Shown here piece after piece: positions 29,687 to 47,315 of a stretch of DNA of 64,000 bases. The notes below the pieces were generated by a model. That model had not been told where the DNA came from, ran no database searches, and was given only the letters and a program-made list of their open reading frames with translations. The stretch lies in assembly GCA_028023455.1 (NCBI GenBank), contig JAQFVV010006720.1, forward strand, positions 22,501 to 86,500, written 5' to 3'. This stretch comes from Epiperipatus broadwayi (Eukaryota > Onychophora > Udeonychophora > Euonychophora > Peripatidae). The position numbers were made by a program, and so were the translations under genes. Position 1 is the first letter of the stretch; every line of letters begins with the position of its first letter.

Positions 29687-31664
29687 AACCTGGGAGAAGG
29701 AGGGGATGGATTAAATGCAGATATGTAATATTTTATGTGAACAAGGAAGACAATCTATAATGTAATAGAATATAGAATATATACTCAGGGCAGAGACTCT
29801 TATATACATCATACCCATGATATGATAAAAAGAGGGCTTTTAAGCTCAGTGGTGGTTACATGTAATTAGATGGATACTCCGAGACTCCTATTAAGATTAA
29901 GGTATTATTTTAAAGCATTAATAAAAATCCAAATTATGCAATAAGGAATTAGAAAAAAATAGCAACAGGAAAAACTTCTCTTTAAATTTTAAAAACAAAA
30001 AACAACAAAAAAAAAAAAAAAAACATTTTTAAAATATAAATTCCCCTCGTTCAAAATATATTCTCTGAATAGAAATAATAAAAAATAAATAAATAAATAA
30101 TTTTGCACTTAAAGACAAGCATTGGTGGCATAGTAATTACCATAGCTGCCTTCCAAGCAGTTGTCGTGGGTTTGCTTCCTGGCCGACACTTTGACATATA
30201 AAACATATAAAAATATAAAAAAGTAGAACCTTCTAAATATCTTAATCATCAAGTATATTCAATGATATAATTTTTTGAGAATTTTAATCTTCAAACATCA
30301 TCATTAATACAATTCTTTGTGCCACCAACCTAAATAGTAGCATGATCTAATCAACACTACTCTTGTAGAGTATAAATGCAATGTATTTATCTAATAGTAC
30401 AGGGAATAATAAAGGATTTAAAGTGAAACATCTTTAATCATCATTTAAATAAATAAATTGACAGTTGTAATAATAAATAATTATCAGAAAAATCCCAGGG
30501 TTTTTTGAAATTTTTTAGGAGTTGTATTACAATATTGTGTTGCTAATAAATGACATGTCCTGAAAGACAATAGGAGACATAATTTTCTTATAATCTAATG
30601 CCTTCTGAACTCATGTAATAGTAAGTATAACCATCAAAGTCATATTAAATTTATTAAACAAAATTTATAATTAAAACATATTAAAATTTAGAATAAAAGC
30701 AATAGTCTTTATCCAGGATATGTCTCAAAATAACATGAAGAAAATGTTTTATTTTATGTCTTCCCATTACCTCATCAACAACACAATGTAAAGAAATATA
30801 TGTAGTTGTTATAACCATTTCATTTTAAATAGATATTGTAATATTGTGCAGTCTGCAATAATAATCAAAATAATCTTAAGCAATATCAAGTATATTTCAA
30901 ATTTTCATTGTCATAATCCTCATTTTTAGAATTGAAACGTTTATGCAAGAATTTACATGATAAACATTTAGATTTAGATCTGAGTGAATTAATTACCTGT
31001 TCTTCGATTTCCATTTTAGAAATCAGTATTTGTAAAACTTATAATATTTATAAACTTTGAGAAACTCAAGGCAAATACACATATAGAAAAACAAAAGCTG
31101 AATTATTTTAAAAGATAACAAATATATTTATTCACAACTTATAAATAACATCAGCAATAAAATTGTATACAATAAGGTCAAAACTAATTGCCAAATATAG
31201 GCACTGTTATAATAATAGGGGGATAGTACACAGGTAACATTTCCTGACTTCACTCGTAAATAAAGTAAGGCTGTGATCAAAAATCTTTGGAAAAAGTTAT
31301 TTACTACTTACGCTCAATGGAGGTATTTGTTTAACATTAATGAATTTATCTAAAATTAATCTTGGCTAATTAATTTATTTAACAAAGTTGGTTTTCAGGT
31401 AAATAAAAATCACAACATCTCAAGTCATAGCTAAGCAGAAAGTTTTATTTAAAATACAACTTAATCAAGCATTAAATAATACACTCCCTTTCTATAGCTT
31501 TAAAATTACTGTTAAGTAAAATTGCACTGACTGGGTTTGAATTAAAATGCTGCCATATTAATAACAACTATCAAACTGAGGCAATAAATTAATATTGCTA
31601 GACTTTATTCTGGTTTTAATTTAAATATAAAGAAGGGTATGAATCATTCATCAGAAGTTACTGT
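29684..31664. other. Anonymous AT-rich segment starting TGTAACC
   Basis: The segment begins TGTAACCTGGGAG directly after a TA tract, as the LTR-like units do, but I found no second copy or clear 3' end. It contains the tRNA-like element at 30119-30190, an A-rich stretch near 30000, and no ORF with a recognisable domain. It may be another element or ordinary intergenic DNA. Confidence 0.3.
30119..30190 (+). repeat. tRNA-like sequence, likely SINE head
   Basis: GGTGGCATAGTAATTACC resembles a tRNA D-arm region (A box), TGCCTTCCAAGCAG an anticodon arm reading TCC, and GGGTTTGCTTCC a T arm (B box). Overall it is closest to a glycine-type tRNA head. The acceptor stem pairs poorly and the T loop lacks the usual TTCGA, so it is a pseudogene or a tRNA-derived SINE, not a working tRNA. 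Confidence 0.45.
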
Positions 31665-33406
<1,742 letters not shown>

Positions 33407-33607
33407 GGGGTTATCACCATGATATGTTTATGAATTTGTTCTGCAGAAATGTATACAGAAATGTATACATATACTAACAAATGGTTATAACAGGCATGTG
33501 AAACACTGAAGAGCTATTTAAAAAAAAGTAGAATGTTCCTAATGCATCAACATGCATGGATTCCACAATACATTAGAGGGGCATTATAGAGGAGACTGAA
33601 AATCAAA

Positions 33608-35880
<2,273 letters not shown>

Positions 35881-36168
35881 GACAAAAATTATAAAACTCT
35901 TAGGAACAGGTATAGTTTTTTTATTTTATTTTTAAAAACCTGAAATCTTGCAATATCATTAAATTTTGGGAATAGGACACACTTAAAAGAAACATAAGAC
36001 CAGTAACACCAGTTTGAACATTGTAAGTTGGAAAATTAAACGTTATAAAAAAACTTAGAAGGATACACATGAAAATTGTGTTATAACATTTGGCAGAATG
36101 GACAACCCAGGATATTATATGTAACCACTAATGTTTTATTTTTTTGAGACAATAAAGGCATTTTGAAA
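35881..36168. other. Short anonymous segment
   Basis: AT-rich sequence after the LINE C-terminus, possibly its 3' untranslated region. AATAAA near 36151 precedes the AAT microsatellite. Nothing else recognised. Confidence 0.4.
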
Positions 36169-36169
36169 C

Positions 36170-36370
<201 letters not shown>

Positions 36371-36373
<3 letters not shown>

Positions 36374-37424
36374 TACGATTTACCTAGACATAAGATAATG
36401 TCATAACAACAATAAAATAAGAAAGCAAGAATAAATAAAAAATATATATATTTCACTTTTTTTTTTTTCCTTTTTTTTTTTTTGAAAATACCTTAGTTCA
36501 TTCATGGAACTTCCCATAATGTGTGGTATGTTGAGGGAACAATGTTCTCTTTAGGCAGGCTGTCTTTGCAGCAAAGAGTCCATATCAGATTTTTTTTTTT
36601 TTAGAAATAGCAAATATAGCTTCTATATATGTAAAAACAAATACACAGTTCTCAATGCTAATCTAATACTAACTTTGAGCTCTCCGGAGAAATTGGATAC
36701 CATAAACAACATAGCTAGCTGAGAAATATTTATTTGAAAATGTCTAAAATAATACAAAATGAAGTTTCATTGCAATTTTTGGAGTCAAGGGTTTATAGGA
36801 ATAAAGAACACTTATTCATTTATTTTTTTTAAAGAAGCACATTTACTAACAAGTTTGGATTAATTTCAAAATAAGAATAAAAGTCATTTCCAGATATTAC
36901 ATCATTATTATATTTTTCTTTAGCATCCATTCTTCTAGAAGACATTATTAATTTGAATTTTTTCGAATAATACAAGGCATCGCAAAACATCTTTTGTAAG
37001 TTTATTCAGCAAACCATTTTTTTAAATAATTAAGTTTGTCAGTTGCTCCCCTTCATTTAAAACATTTAAAAATAAAACAAGATAAGAAAGAAGTAAATTC
37101 CTGTTTTCATATATTTTTTTCTTTAATACATTTTTGGTAAGTTCAACTTCCTTCCAAATACTTATTTTTAAATGACACAAATTTGGAAAAAGCAAAAACA
37201 TTTAATAATAGCGTTCTTTAATTCAAAGATGAAGTTTTTTTTTTTATCATTGTAAAGTTATTTTTTAAAAATTACTTATAGCATTTAAGTTGTTTCTAAT
37301 TAGTAGGGTAATAAATATCACATTATTAATATTATTCGACGAGAACTAAAGTCATCTATAATTCATAATTTTACACTACAGTTTTCTTCTCTTTAACATA
37401 TCAAATATATATATATATATATAA
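36371..37424. other. Anonymous AT-rich non-coding segment
   Basis: Contains T-runs near 36460-36483 and 36590-36602 and no ORF of note. I recognise nothing else. Confidence 0.5.
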
Positions 37425-37575
37425 TATACAAACCATTATACAATTACAAATATCCAGTAACGCCCTCTGTTTAAAGATCTATATCTCAATAATAGCAAAC
37501 CTTAAAATGATTGAGATATAGATCTTTAAACAGGGGGCGTTACTGGATATTTGTAATTGTATAATGGTTTGTATA
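37425..37575. repeat. Near-perfect hairpin, 66-bp arms, 19-nt loop
   Basis: Left arm 37425-37490, loop 37491-37509, right arm 37510-37575. The only mismatch seen is in CGCCCTCTG against CAGGGGGCG. A TA tract adjoins the left side. It could be a foldback MITE, a small inverted duplication or a miRNA-like precursor. There is no coding sequence. Confidence 0.85.
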
Positions 37576-37616
37576 TTTTCTATAATTATTTCAGTTAGTG
37601 TTAACAGTAACTTTCT

Positions 37617-37717
<101 letters not shown>

Positions 37718-38656
37718 GCCCTTTTGTATGGGTCTCCATAAATTGTTGTATCAATCTATTTAAAAAATTTTAAATTTAAGATATATTTAGCTATATGATG
37801 TTAATTTTATTTATGATAATCTTTTAAAAAGTGTAATTAAAGTAATTCATGAGTATTTGATATGTAAAAATTGTGCTGATGTTTGAGAGAGACGTTTCAA
37901 TGGGAATGATAATAGTATATGGTTGGGAAAACTGGCCATAATCAATACTGCATTAATAAATTTAATAAATAAATGTTTAAAGTTAAAGGTTTTAAAAAGA
38001 CAAGTTAAAATTAAATGCATATATTTATTGTTGATAAAGATTAATATTTAATAAATGAATATAAATATTTTAATTATTAGTAGTACATGATAGAAGATTA
38101 ATATTTGATTTTAATAATATCGAATTATTATTTTAAAAATTGTTATAAGATATTATTTATTTTAAAAATATTTATTTTTAAAAAATGAATTGTTAGTTTA
38201 TTTTTAGATTATTACAAGCGTTTGTAGCTCTGTTGTAAAACAGATGTTAGTTAGACACATACACACATGCTTGGGAGTTTTTTTAGTAAAGTTGCAAAGC
38301 TATTTTAAAAATTCTGTTATAAAATTTATAAATATTATTTTGGCTATCATGAGATAAAAATAAAAATAATTAATGTGAAATATTAAATCTGATTTTTAAA
38401 ATACTGTTTAAAAAACATAACGAATAAAAATAGACTTAATTTGTTTATAAAAATAATCTTATAAAAGTTAAAAGTGAAATTAAGTAAGAAAGTATATTTT
38501 AAAAAAATGTTTAATGGATTTAAATAAATGATAAAGATTAATTTAAGAATTTAATAATGTGATAAATAATAAATATTAAATAAGTCATTATTTATTTTTA
38601 ATTCTGTCTTGTTGGTAAAATATGTAAATAAGCTAGCAAGTTGATTGTTTAATTCA

Positions 38657-38689
38657 CCAATCAAATGGGAAGTTTCTTCCGGTATAAAA
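38657..38689 (+). promoter_or_regulatory. CCAAT box and TATA box of family A copy 2
   Basis: CCAAT 38657-38661 and TATAAAA 38683-38689, 26 bp apart, 968 bp from the TG end. Predicted start near 38713. Confidence 0.6.
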
Positions 38690-38849
38690 CCAAGGTTCAA
38701 TTGTTCGGAGGGGATAGTGATTGAAAATCTAAAAGTAAAGTGTGCTATTAGAAATAGCTAAGTAATTATAGACGCTCTCAAAATCGTTTTAAAATTATAA
38801 GAGAGTAGTTTTTTAAAATAATTTATAAAAGTTTACCGACAAACATGCA

Positions 38850-39044
38850 GTGCTAATTTTAATTATAATTTCCTATCGTCTCGATCAAAGCTCAATTTAC
38901 TATCAAATAGTCATGGAAACATCGTATAAGGATAAAATGTATTGGAGACTTTATACTAAAAATTTAACAGACGCTGGATTAACTAGGAGAGTTATTAGAT
39001 GCATAAAAGTAATACGTTGGACTTTGTATAAATTTAAAAGCTAA
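38850..39044 (+). other. Short ORF downstream of the family A promoter, doubtful
   Basis: 64 codons, with an internal METS/LY/TDAGL pattern aligned without gaps to 755-1027. The METS methionine is at 38914, 231 nt after the TATA box against 235 nt in copy 1. No domain recognised. Confidence 0.15.
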
Positions 39045-39176
39045 TGGTAATTAATTTTTATAAAACAGATATTTAAAAGAATGAGAAATACTTCTTTATG
39101 AAGAAAGTATTTGTAAATTATAAATCTAAGTATATAACTTAGTAAAGATGGTAAATAATAATGATTACATAAATAC

Positions 39177-39234
39177 TTGCCTTGTTAAGTCTTTATGGTT
39201 TAAAAGACTAAATTTTGACAGTTTTAAAAGGCAA
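39177..39234 (+). other. Nested hairpin conserved in family A, copy 2
   Basis: TTGCCTT (39177-39183) with AAGGCAA (39228-39234), enclosing AGTCTTT (39188-39194) and AAAGACT (39203-39209). The stems equal those at 1032-1088; the loop is one base longer. Confidence 0.4.
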
Positions 39235-41107
39235 ATAAATTGGAAATTTAATGGGTAAAGAAATACCTATAAATAAAAATTATTATATTATTAAAGTCTG
39301 AACGCTGGTCGTACAGAAGACTCTAAAAGTAATCTTACCTAAATATCTGTTAAGGAATGCGCAAATCAAATATACGTGGATATCCAAATCAATTAAAAAT
39401 AATTAAATAAGAACTTTATAAATTATAGACTAATTCTAAAAATAATAACTTTTAAAAATAATTTTCTCTTTAAAGAAAAGAATCTGGATCCTATAAACTA
39501 TTTTAATTTTATTTTATTTTATGGTGGAACTAACTTTGACTTTTATTTTATTTTTTTAAAAAAAGAACGTTTTCATTTATTCCATAAAAACTTTTAAAAA
39601 ACACGTGATGTACCGGAAAAGGAAGTAATGTTTGGTGAAAATTTGTGCCTAGGAAAAAGAACAATTATAGCTGAAAAGAAGACACCGTTGGATTTTATGT
39701 AATATGTTTTTATTTATTAACTAACATAAATATTTAATTAATTATTGATTTATTAAAGATAGGAAAGGTACATTTACATCTTTTAAAAAAAAGCTAAATA
39801 TTAATATAACATTTTATTGCATAAAGTTTATTTTATAATTATACAACACGTAATATTTTAAAGAATAATTGTTGAGTGTAAATGTGAAATTATTTTGTAA
39901 AACTGTTATCCTGGAGGACATCGTGTGACGGACTGTACATTGAAGTATCATTTATGGTAAAAATTATGTAATAATAATAATTTGATGTATTTGCTATGTT
40001 TTCTTTAGATCAACCAAATGTTATTTGATTGTTGAATGAATGTATTAATATTTAAATAATATACACGCATAAGATTAATAATAGCAGTTTTATTTTAATA
40101 TGCATATTTTAAATTGATGATGTAAATTTAGTACAACATAATATGAGAACCTAGAAATAATTATATGATTCTTTCGTGAATAAATTTTAATGTTTTTGTT
40201 ACAATATTAGGAATTAGATTTATTATTAGTGTAAGTTATTTATTTTTTCTTTTCAAGTTAGTAAGAGGTATATAAAATCTATATTTTATTTTTTATTTTT
40301 ATTAGATAAGTTAAGTTAATTTTATGTAGAAATTTATATTTTGATTGAAGGCTTATCGTATATAGATGATGAGGTATATGAGATTTTGGATAAATATTAT
40401 TTTTTTATAAATTGGTCATCTATGTTTCTGAAGTTAAATAAGGTTAAAATGACTTTTGTAGATAGAAGTTTATTAGGAAGGAATAAGAATAACAAGTAAA
40501 GAAAAGTAATGATTTTAAATAGAAAAGAATCATAGAATTTTATTTAATATAATACTTTATAAAAATTTGAAATTGTTGAATAATTTTAAATATTATTTTA
40601 AAAGAACATATACGTATTGCATATTTTGATAAGACATGTAGTATGACATTATATCGGAATGAAATAAATAGTTATAATCAATAATTGTTATTATATTACA
40701 AAGTTATATCAGTTTATACATTAATTAATATTTGAGTAATACTGATAGTAAATGGAATACATCCTAGTACATTATAATATAAATAGCAGTAAGACTTAAG
40801 TGAAATAGCATTTTACTTATTAAAGTTTGTTTATTTACATATATGCTACACGAATGATATATCACATAAAACCTTTTCTTGTATTAATTGATGACAAATG
40901 ATGTTTATTAAAATTAAAGTCATAAACTTAATTAAATGTTATTGATAGAACATTTAATAAATGTATAAATTATCTACTTATGATTATGGAAATAGTAACA
41001 GTGTAAAAATCTTGTATTATTATTTTTCTTATTTTTTTGTTTTATTTTCTTTAGTTCCATTTGTAAATGTAAATAGTGTAAATAAGTTATTTGTTAAAGT
41101 TGATGTA

Positions 41108-41145
41108 AATAAATTTGTTTAAGTTGTTTTAAAAGTGTGTCGAAT
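41108..41145 (+). terminator. Poly(A) signal of family A copy 2
   Basis: AATAAA at 41108-41113 followed by TTGTTTTAAAAGTGTGTCG, as in copy 1. Confidence 0.55.
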
Positions 41146-41697
41146 TCATTATTTTACACCACAGCATTTGACAACAGATAATTTGAATATACATAATATT
41201 TGCACAATATGAATTTATTATTATTATTATTTTGAGAAAGAAACACAATATTTTCTTAATATAATTTATAGAAATTGATTGACATTAACATATAATATTA
41301 CAATGGTCATAAAGTAATTATAATGCACAATATAAGAGTATAATATTATTTATTGCCACAGATTGTTAAATTATAAGATTTTGGTATATTTTAAAATTAA
41401 GATACTATATGGAAATGAAAGACATGTATATGATTTACTTATTTTCTTAATGATTAATGGTATAATCAAATAGATAAGATTAAGCTATACACTAAAGATT
41501 TTTATTGTTGGTTATTGTTATTAGAATAAGTTAGGTGTATTTAGGTTTGATATTAAATCCCTTATCATTCCTATCTACATGAATTATTATTACTTTAAGA
41601 TAATTAGAAGAACCTGAGATCGTTTAATTATATTTCCTTAACAAAAGATTGAGATTTATTTATCTATTATTATTAAAGATAGTTCATTTATAAAAGT

Positions 41698-41790
41698 CAT
41701 AAGAGTGCTGTAGAGTTAGTAATGAGATAATTAGAAGTAATAGTATTCTTATGCCATTGAGACAGTGTCTTGGAAAGACATTGACTCAAT
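41698..41790 (+). other. Two stem-loops near the 3' end of family A copy 2
   Basis: CATAAGAGT (41698-41706) pairs with ATTCTTATG (41745-41753) with one G-T. ATTGAG plus CAGTGTCT (41756-41770), loop TGGAA, AGACATTG plus CTCAAT (41776-41790). Relative to copy 1 an A-T pair in the inner helix is G-C and a T-G outer pair is T-A. Confidence 0.6.
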
Positions 41791-42028
41791 GTAAGTCCAA
41801 TTACCAATTGTAACTTCACTTCACAGTCTCATGATTTTAGTAAATATTTATTTAATTAGTACATAATATTGAACTATATTAATTTTTGATAAGTTTGTAA
41901 TAAATCTGATAAGTTATAATATTATAAAAATATATTAAAGATAGTTGTACATATTTTAGCTGAGCATAATGATTTAATTGAGCTAGTCTTATTTTAAATT
42001 ATATCATATATCAAAAAGTGAGGGTACA

Positions 42029-42053
42029 ATATATATATATATATATATATATA
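42029..42053. repeat. Short (AT)n tract
   Basis: 25 bp of AT at the 3' boundary of family A copy 2. Confidence 0.9.
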
Positions 42054-42229
42054 TTCGTACAATGCCAATTACAATTTTGTAAATTAATGTTAATGACCTT
42101 ATTACCTGGCTTTTTGTTAACATTATTTTTAAATAGAATTAATGAAATTTAGATATAGTAACTCAGTTATTCTTCTGTAGCATTATGTTAATAATTTGCA
42201 AATATGGTTCAACTGAATAAGAAGTAAGA

Positions 42230-45200
42230 AAATGGGATACCTTGTGTACCATCTACAAGTAGATGGTCCAAAGATATTGCTATTTAATATATTTAAAGGC
42301 TAAAGAAAGTAAATTTAAAGATCTTTTTAAATTGATACATTTAATTTTTTTTTTTTTTTTACTTTGTGTAATTTTTTTTTTTAAACGTACAATGAAAGTT
42401 ACATTTTTTATTCATATGTAATTAAAGATAAAAGTTAAAATTGGAAAGAACAAAAGACACATAAATTAATAATCCAAACAAATAAGATGAAAAATTCTGA
42501 AGTAAAATATTACAATTATTAAAACTTTTTTTTGGGAAGCTTATTAAAGATGACAGAATTATGCTCAAAAAAGACTTTGTAACTTCAAATTAAAAAAGTG
42601 TGTACAAGACAATTACCTTGTATGCTTATAAAAAAAAAAAAAAACACACACACAAAAAAATAGATGCACAGAGAAGTCTAAAAATGGGTCATGACTATGA
42701 AAGTTCAGAAAAACTTAAAACTGGGACTTTGTCTTTTCCTTAACTAGCAACTTTCATTAGGTCCAGGATAGAGAAAATATCCTATCCTGGTACTACTCTA
42801 TGCAGGACTACCTTTACTCATATGCTACAATAGATTGTCACATTGGAAGTGATACATCTATAGATAACTTTCATTATATAGGTCACTCAGAAAAAAATGT
42901 TGAGTCTAGCCATTAGGACAGGCCAAGAACGTACAAGAATGTTTACAGAAAGAAACTAATTAACTTCAATGAGCTCTTCAAAACATATATCACAGAACAT
43001 ACTGGTAAGATTATTCATATCCTGATTATGACTAATTGAAGCATTTGCAAACAATCCTTACTATTAGCTTAAAATATTACTACTAATAGAGACATTTGTA
43101 GAATTATCATTCAAATAACTTACTGGAAGAAACTTAAGCGAACTTTAATTATTTAGCTGTTTTAGTTAGTTGATTTAATGTCTGGATTAGCTTACATATA
43201 GTTTTTCCAATTAATTAGTAATGTATTTTTAATATTTTAATTTGTCAGAATAAAAATATTTATTTCTAATATCAACTATTAATTGCATGTTATTAATGAT
43301 AGTTATTAAATTTATTAATGTTAGTTTATTAGGATTCAAGTGTATAATTTATCTTCGCCAATATTTGATGACTAAGCTCCGGGAATAATATTCTCTAAAA
43401 AAAATAAATAAATAAAGTCACGGGACATTACAACCCCCATCTTTGTAATTATTTGTGTCAACATTATGGGATACAAGGAAGTTAGAAGTCTATTTATTAT
43501 GTCACCCTCTTATAAATTAAAACTAACTTTGTCAGTAACCCCAGTTGTAATAATTAGTAGGGTAGTTAATCAGAAAATATAGCTATGTTTTACAGAAATA
43601 TAAACGAAATATTTATATTTTCAGTATTCATAGCTTGCTTAACCTTCCCTAAATTTATGGTGAGTAAAAGAAGACCTACTTCATCTATTAAATGTGTAAA
43701 ACATTCCAACGGCTCTCCAACATGAGGCTTCGAAACAAACCACTACCTGAGATACAACATTATGCCATGATTATAGAAATATAAAAATATTTTTTAATAT
43801 GACTTACAGAAAGAAAGATACAAATTGTGGCTAATGTACATTGTAATTCGTAGTATTGACTGGTCAGGTGGATAATGGAGAGGGGAAAACATACCATTAG
43901 TCCTTATATATGCAGTAGGTTACATAAGACTGTTCTTAAATGTCATGAGTTTTAAAGAGCAGTATCCCAAAAAATGGGAGGGCAGACCAAGCACCATGAT
44001 CCAATAAGTCTCAACAAAATGAGCAATGCTTGTATGTGCTTAGACTTGGGATTCTTATTCTTAGTTTTACACTGAGCATAAAGGACATAGATGAATGTGC
44101 AAGTAATTCCTTCCATGTTAGAACTAAAATTGGGCATTAAAGTCACATGTCACTTGTGAATGAGTCTACAAAAAATATATATTCTAATACAAAAAAAGTT
44201 ATACTTTTAACCTTATTAAAATAAATTTTCAAATTCATATTTTATTTTTGCTTGTGGGGATGGATGATATTGTACCATCTACAAATAGATGATCCAAAGA
44301 TATTGGCATTTAAAGTGTTTAAAAGCTAAAAAAATAGTAGATTTAAAGAATTTTTAAATTGATGCATTTAATTTTCTTTTTTGTTTGTGTATTTTTTTTA
44401 AAAAAATGAACATTGAAAGTTAATTTATTTTATTGGTATGTAATTACAGATAAAAGGTAAAATTGGAAATAATAAAAGACACACATGTTACTAATCCAAA
44501 CATATAAAAATAAAAATTCTGAAGTGAAAGATTAAAATCATTAAAACTTACTTTATGGAAGCTAATTAAAGATTGCAGTGTTATGCTGAAAAAAAGACTT
44601 TGTAACTTAAATTTAAGAAAGAGTGTACAAGATTATTGTTTTCTATGCTGATAAAAGAACCCAAAAAAATAGATGTGCAGAGAAGTCTAAAAATAAATCG
44701 CAACTGTAAAAGGTCAGAAAAACATAAAAATGGGTATTTGTCTTATCCTTAACTAGCAGCTTCCATTAGATCCAGGATAAAAGAGTGTACAAGATTATTG
44801 TTTTGCATGCTGATAAAAGGAGCCTAGAAAATAGATGCACAGAGAAGTCTAAAATGGATCTTGACTATAAAAAGTCAGAAAAACTTAAAACTGGGTCTTT
44901 GTATTTTCCTTAACTAGCAGCTTCCTATAGGTCTGGGATAGAACAAAAATCCTATCCTGGACTACTCCTTTCAGGTCTACCATTACCTATATGCTGAAGT
45001 AGATCATCATGATGAGTGGAACCGATGCATTTATAGATAACTTTCATTATAAAGGTCACTCAGAAAAACATAGAGGTTAGCCATTAGGGTAGGCCAAGAA
45101 CCTACAAGAATTTTGGCAGACAGAAACAAGTTAACTTCAATGAGCTCTTCAAAATGTATACTACAAAACTAACCGGTAAGATTATTCATATCTGGATTGT

Positions 45201-45370
45201 GACTAAATTAAGAGTTTGCAAACAATTCTTCCTATAAGCTTATAATATTACTACTAATAAAGACATTTGCAGAATAATCATTGAAAAAACTTCCTGGAAG
45301 AAACTTAAGTGAACATTAATTATTAAGTTGTTTTAGTTAGTTGATTTAATGTCTGGATTAGTATGCATAT
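42230..45370. repeat. ~1 kb segment duplicated in direct orientation, ~2.0 kb apart
   Basis: 42230-43240 recurs, diverged, at 44255-45370. Shared blocks include the ACCATCTAC hairpin, GTGTACAAGA, AGAGAAGTCTAAAA, CCTTAACTAGCA, TCCAGGATA and TTGATTTAATGTCTGGATTA. Within the second copy 44621-44782 is itself duplicated in tandem (44783-44945, ~162 bp). The interval 43241-44254 has no recognised content, including a 64-codon minus-strand ORF at 43952-44146 with no motif. No coding evidence anywhere; identity unknown. Confidence 0.7.
42248..42267. other. Perfect 8-bp-stem hairpin
   Basis: ACCATCTACAAGTAGATGGT folds on itself with a 4-nt loop. The duplicate near 44273 has changes in loop and stem. 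Confidence 0.5.
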
Positions 45371-46942
45371 TGTAATGGTCTGGTCTACTATGTGTGCAGG
45401 GAAAAGAGAGCAGCATCGCATCTAACTACCATCAGACCTAGGGTTTTCAGGTAGGATGCTTGAGATGATGCAATGATGTCCATAACCCATGATTACATCT
45501 ACATTCAATATACTAGCTCAAGGTTTATATCCACATCTCACCACTCTGTTTTGGAATTGTTGTTTCAGATTTCGAACTCAGGAAGAATTCACGTTCGACT
45601 CTCTTGACAGGGATGTACATATGCATACTGTTAATCAATAACTAAATTAAATCATCCCATTTATTAGTAAGGAATAATCTTTATTTAACATTTTCTCTCA
45701 TGCTCATCAAACAATAATGTGTGTGTGCATGTGTAAAATATTTGTTACAGGATTGAATGAAAATGCTGGATCAACAAAATAGAGAAACTTTGTGAATTAA
45801 ACAAAATTTTATAATATTTTTTTACAAGAACAAAATATATAAAAAACATGGAACAAATTGTCAATCAATGTAGAAAAAAAATCGAAAAATATTTACAAGT
45901 GAAAAAATAATTATTTGGATATATTCACCTATACTTACAACTTCAAGGTCAATGATGGGTATCCATCATATTGTTACTGAAGCAATTTAAAATTACTTAT
46001 CCCCAATTTCCTTGTTAGATACACATAATATAGACATTTATATATCTAAAAGTAATGAAAACTTTATTTGATTAAAGTGAAATTGCTAACTAACATAATT
46101 AGAAATTAAGGTGCATCTCCAGATACAGTATGCAGTTATAGGTATGGAAGTTGCTTGATCTAAAATAATCAACTTGCATATTTATATATCATGAAAGAAA
46201 TATAATAAATAAACAATACATGATATGATAGCAAAGTAAATAGTAAAGAACATTAATTCAACAGGTTAATCATTTATTCATTGAAAAGATCTTAGGAATA
46301 TTATTAGCAAAACATATAACACATAAGTCATGTTGTGGCATTGGTTATTTTAGTTAATTTAAAAGAGAAAAACTTTTACGACTTAAGTATTCAGTTTAAG
46401 CACACAATTTTACAGTTATGGACAAAAAATCAAGCATTTTGGAAGAAAATTCCTAAAATTTTATTAAAAGAAAAAAAAAAATCAGACTTTTAACCTCGCC
46501 CTGCTCTCTTCACACTTTCTTACATTATACTGTTGCAAACTGTTGAATTAGACCATTAGTACCTCCGAAATATAAGACTAAGATAATAAAATAAAATAAA
46601 AGTAAGACATATCTATAGAAAAAAAAATCATAATATTTACAACATTTCATGAATCAATCAGATGATCAGGCACAATTATTCATCAAAGTCCTTCTTACTT
46701 AATTGTACTTACAATTTATGCATTTTTTATTATAAATGTTCAAGACACTTTATTGATTCTGAATAGCACATTCTGAAAACATTTATATTAGCAGTGGGTG
46801 ATTTGTTTTATTGGTCACATAGATTTCCATCATGCATGGGCCCAGCTTATCAGACACTTCAATGTAGACAGATAGATATTAATTTCACATGGACATTGTG
46901 GGCAAATGTTCCACCTGAAAACAATCATTCTAGCCAAAATAT
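45371..46942. other. Anonymous segment starting TGTAATGG after ATAT
   Basis: At 45371 the ~1 kb duplicated segment is interrupted by TGTAATGGTCTGG, a start like those of the LTR-like units. I found no matching end or second copy. The rest is AT-rich and non-coding. Confidence 0.3.
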
Positions 46943-46974
<32 letters not shown>

Positions 46975-46976
46975 CA
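46943..46976. repeat. (CA)n(TA)n microsatellite
   Basis: About 22 bp of CA followed by a short TA run, just upstream of the LINE tail. Confidence 0.85.
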
Positions 46977-46990
46977 GGTCCACTCAAAGA

Positions 46991-47297
46991 AGTATGGAGA
47001 GATGCATGTTGGGAGTAACAAGAAGAGATCAAAAATGCAATATATGAGTAAGAGAACAAAAAAGACTGAAGTGGAGTTGGGCTGGAAATAATGCTAGAAG
47101 AGATGATAATAGATGGACAGTAGAAATCTTAAACTGGATTCCAAGTGATTGTGAAAGACCCAGAAAAAGACCACATGTGTGATGGATGGATGAAATAAGA
47201 AAGAGTGCAGGGGTGATGTGAAGAAGAGAAGCTAAAGATCAGAAAAGTTGGATTGAACTTGGATAGACCTTCATCCTGCAGTGGATTGATAATGATT
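46991..47297 (+). pseudogene. C-terminal tail of a second non-LTR retrotransposon
   Basis: In a single frame starting at 46991 the translation includes RLKWSWAG (47063 on), DDNRWT, LNWIPSD, RPRKRP, WMDEIRKSAG, REAKDQKSWIEL and LQWIDND. This order is the well-known conserved tail of a large group of endonuclease-RT LINEs (RTE-like), frequent in arthropods and other invertebrates. Four in-frame stops and several changed residues show it is dead. The upstream RT is absent. It ends at a TA tract where the solo LTR begins. Confidence 0.8.
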
Positions 47298-47315
47298 GAT
47301 GATATATATATATAT

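Noticed and set aside
43952-44146. 64-codon minus-strand ORF with several cysteines
   Set aside because: The cysteines do not form a known pattern, and no second copy or context supports it.
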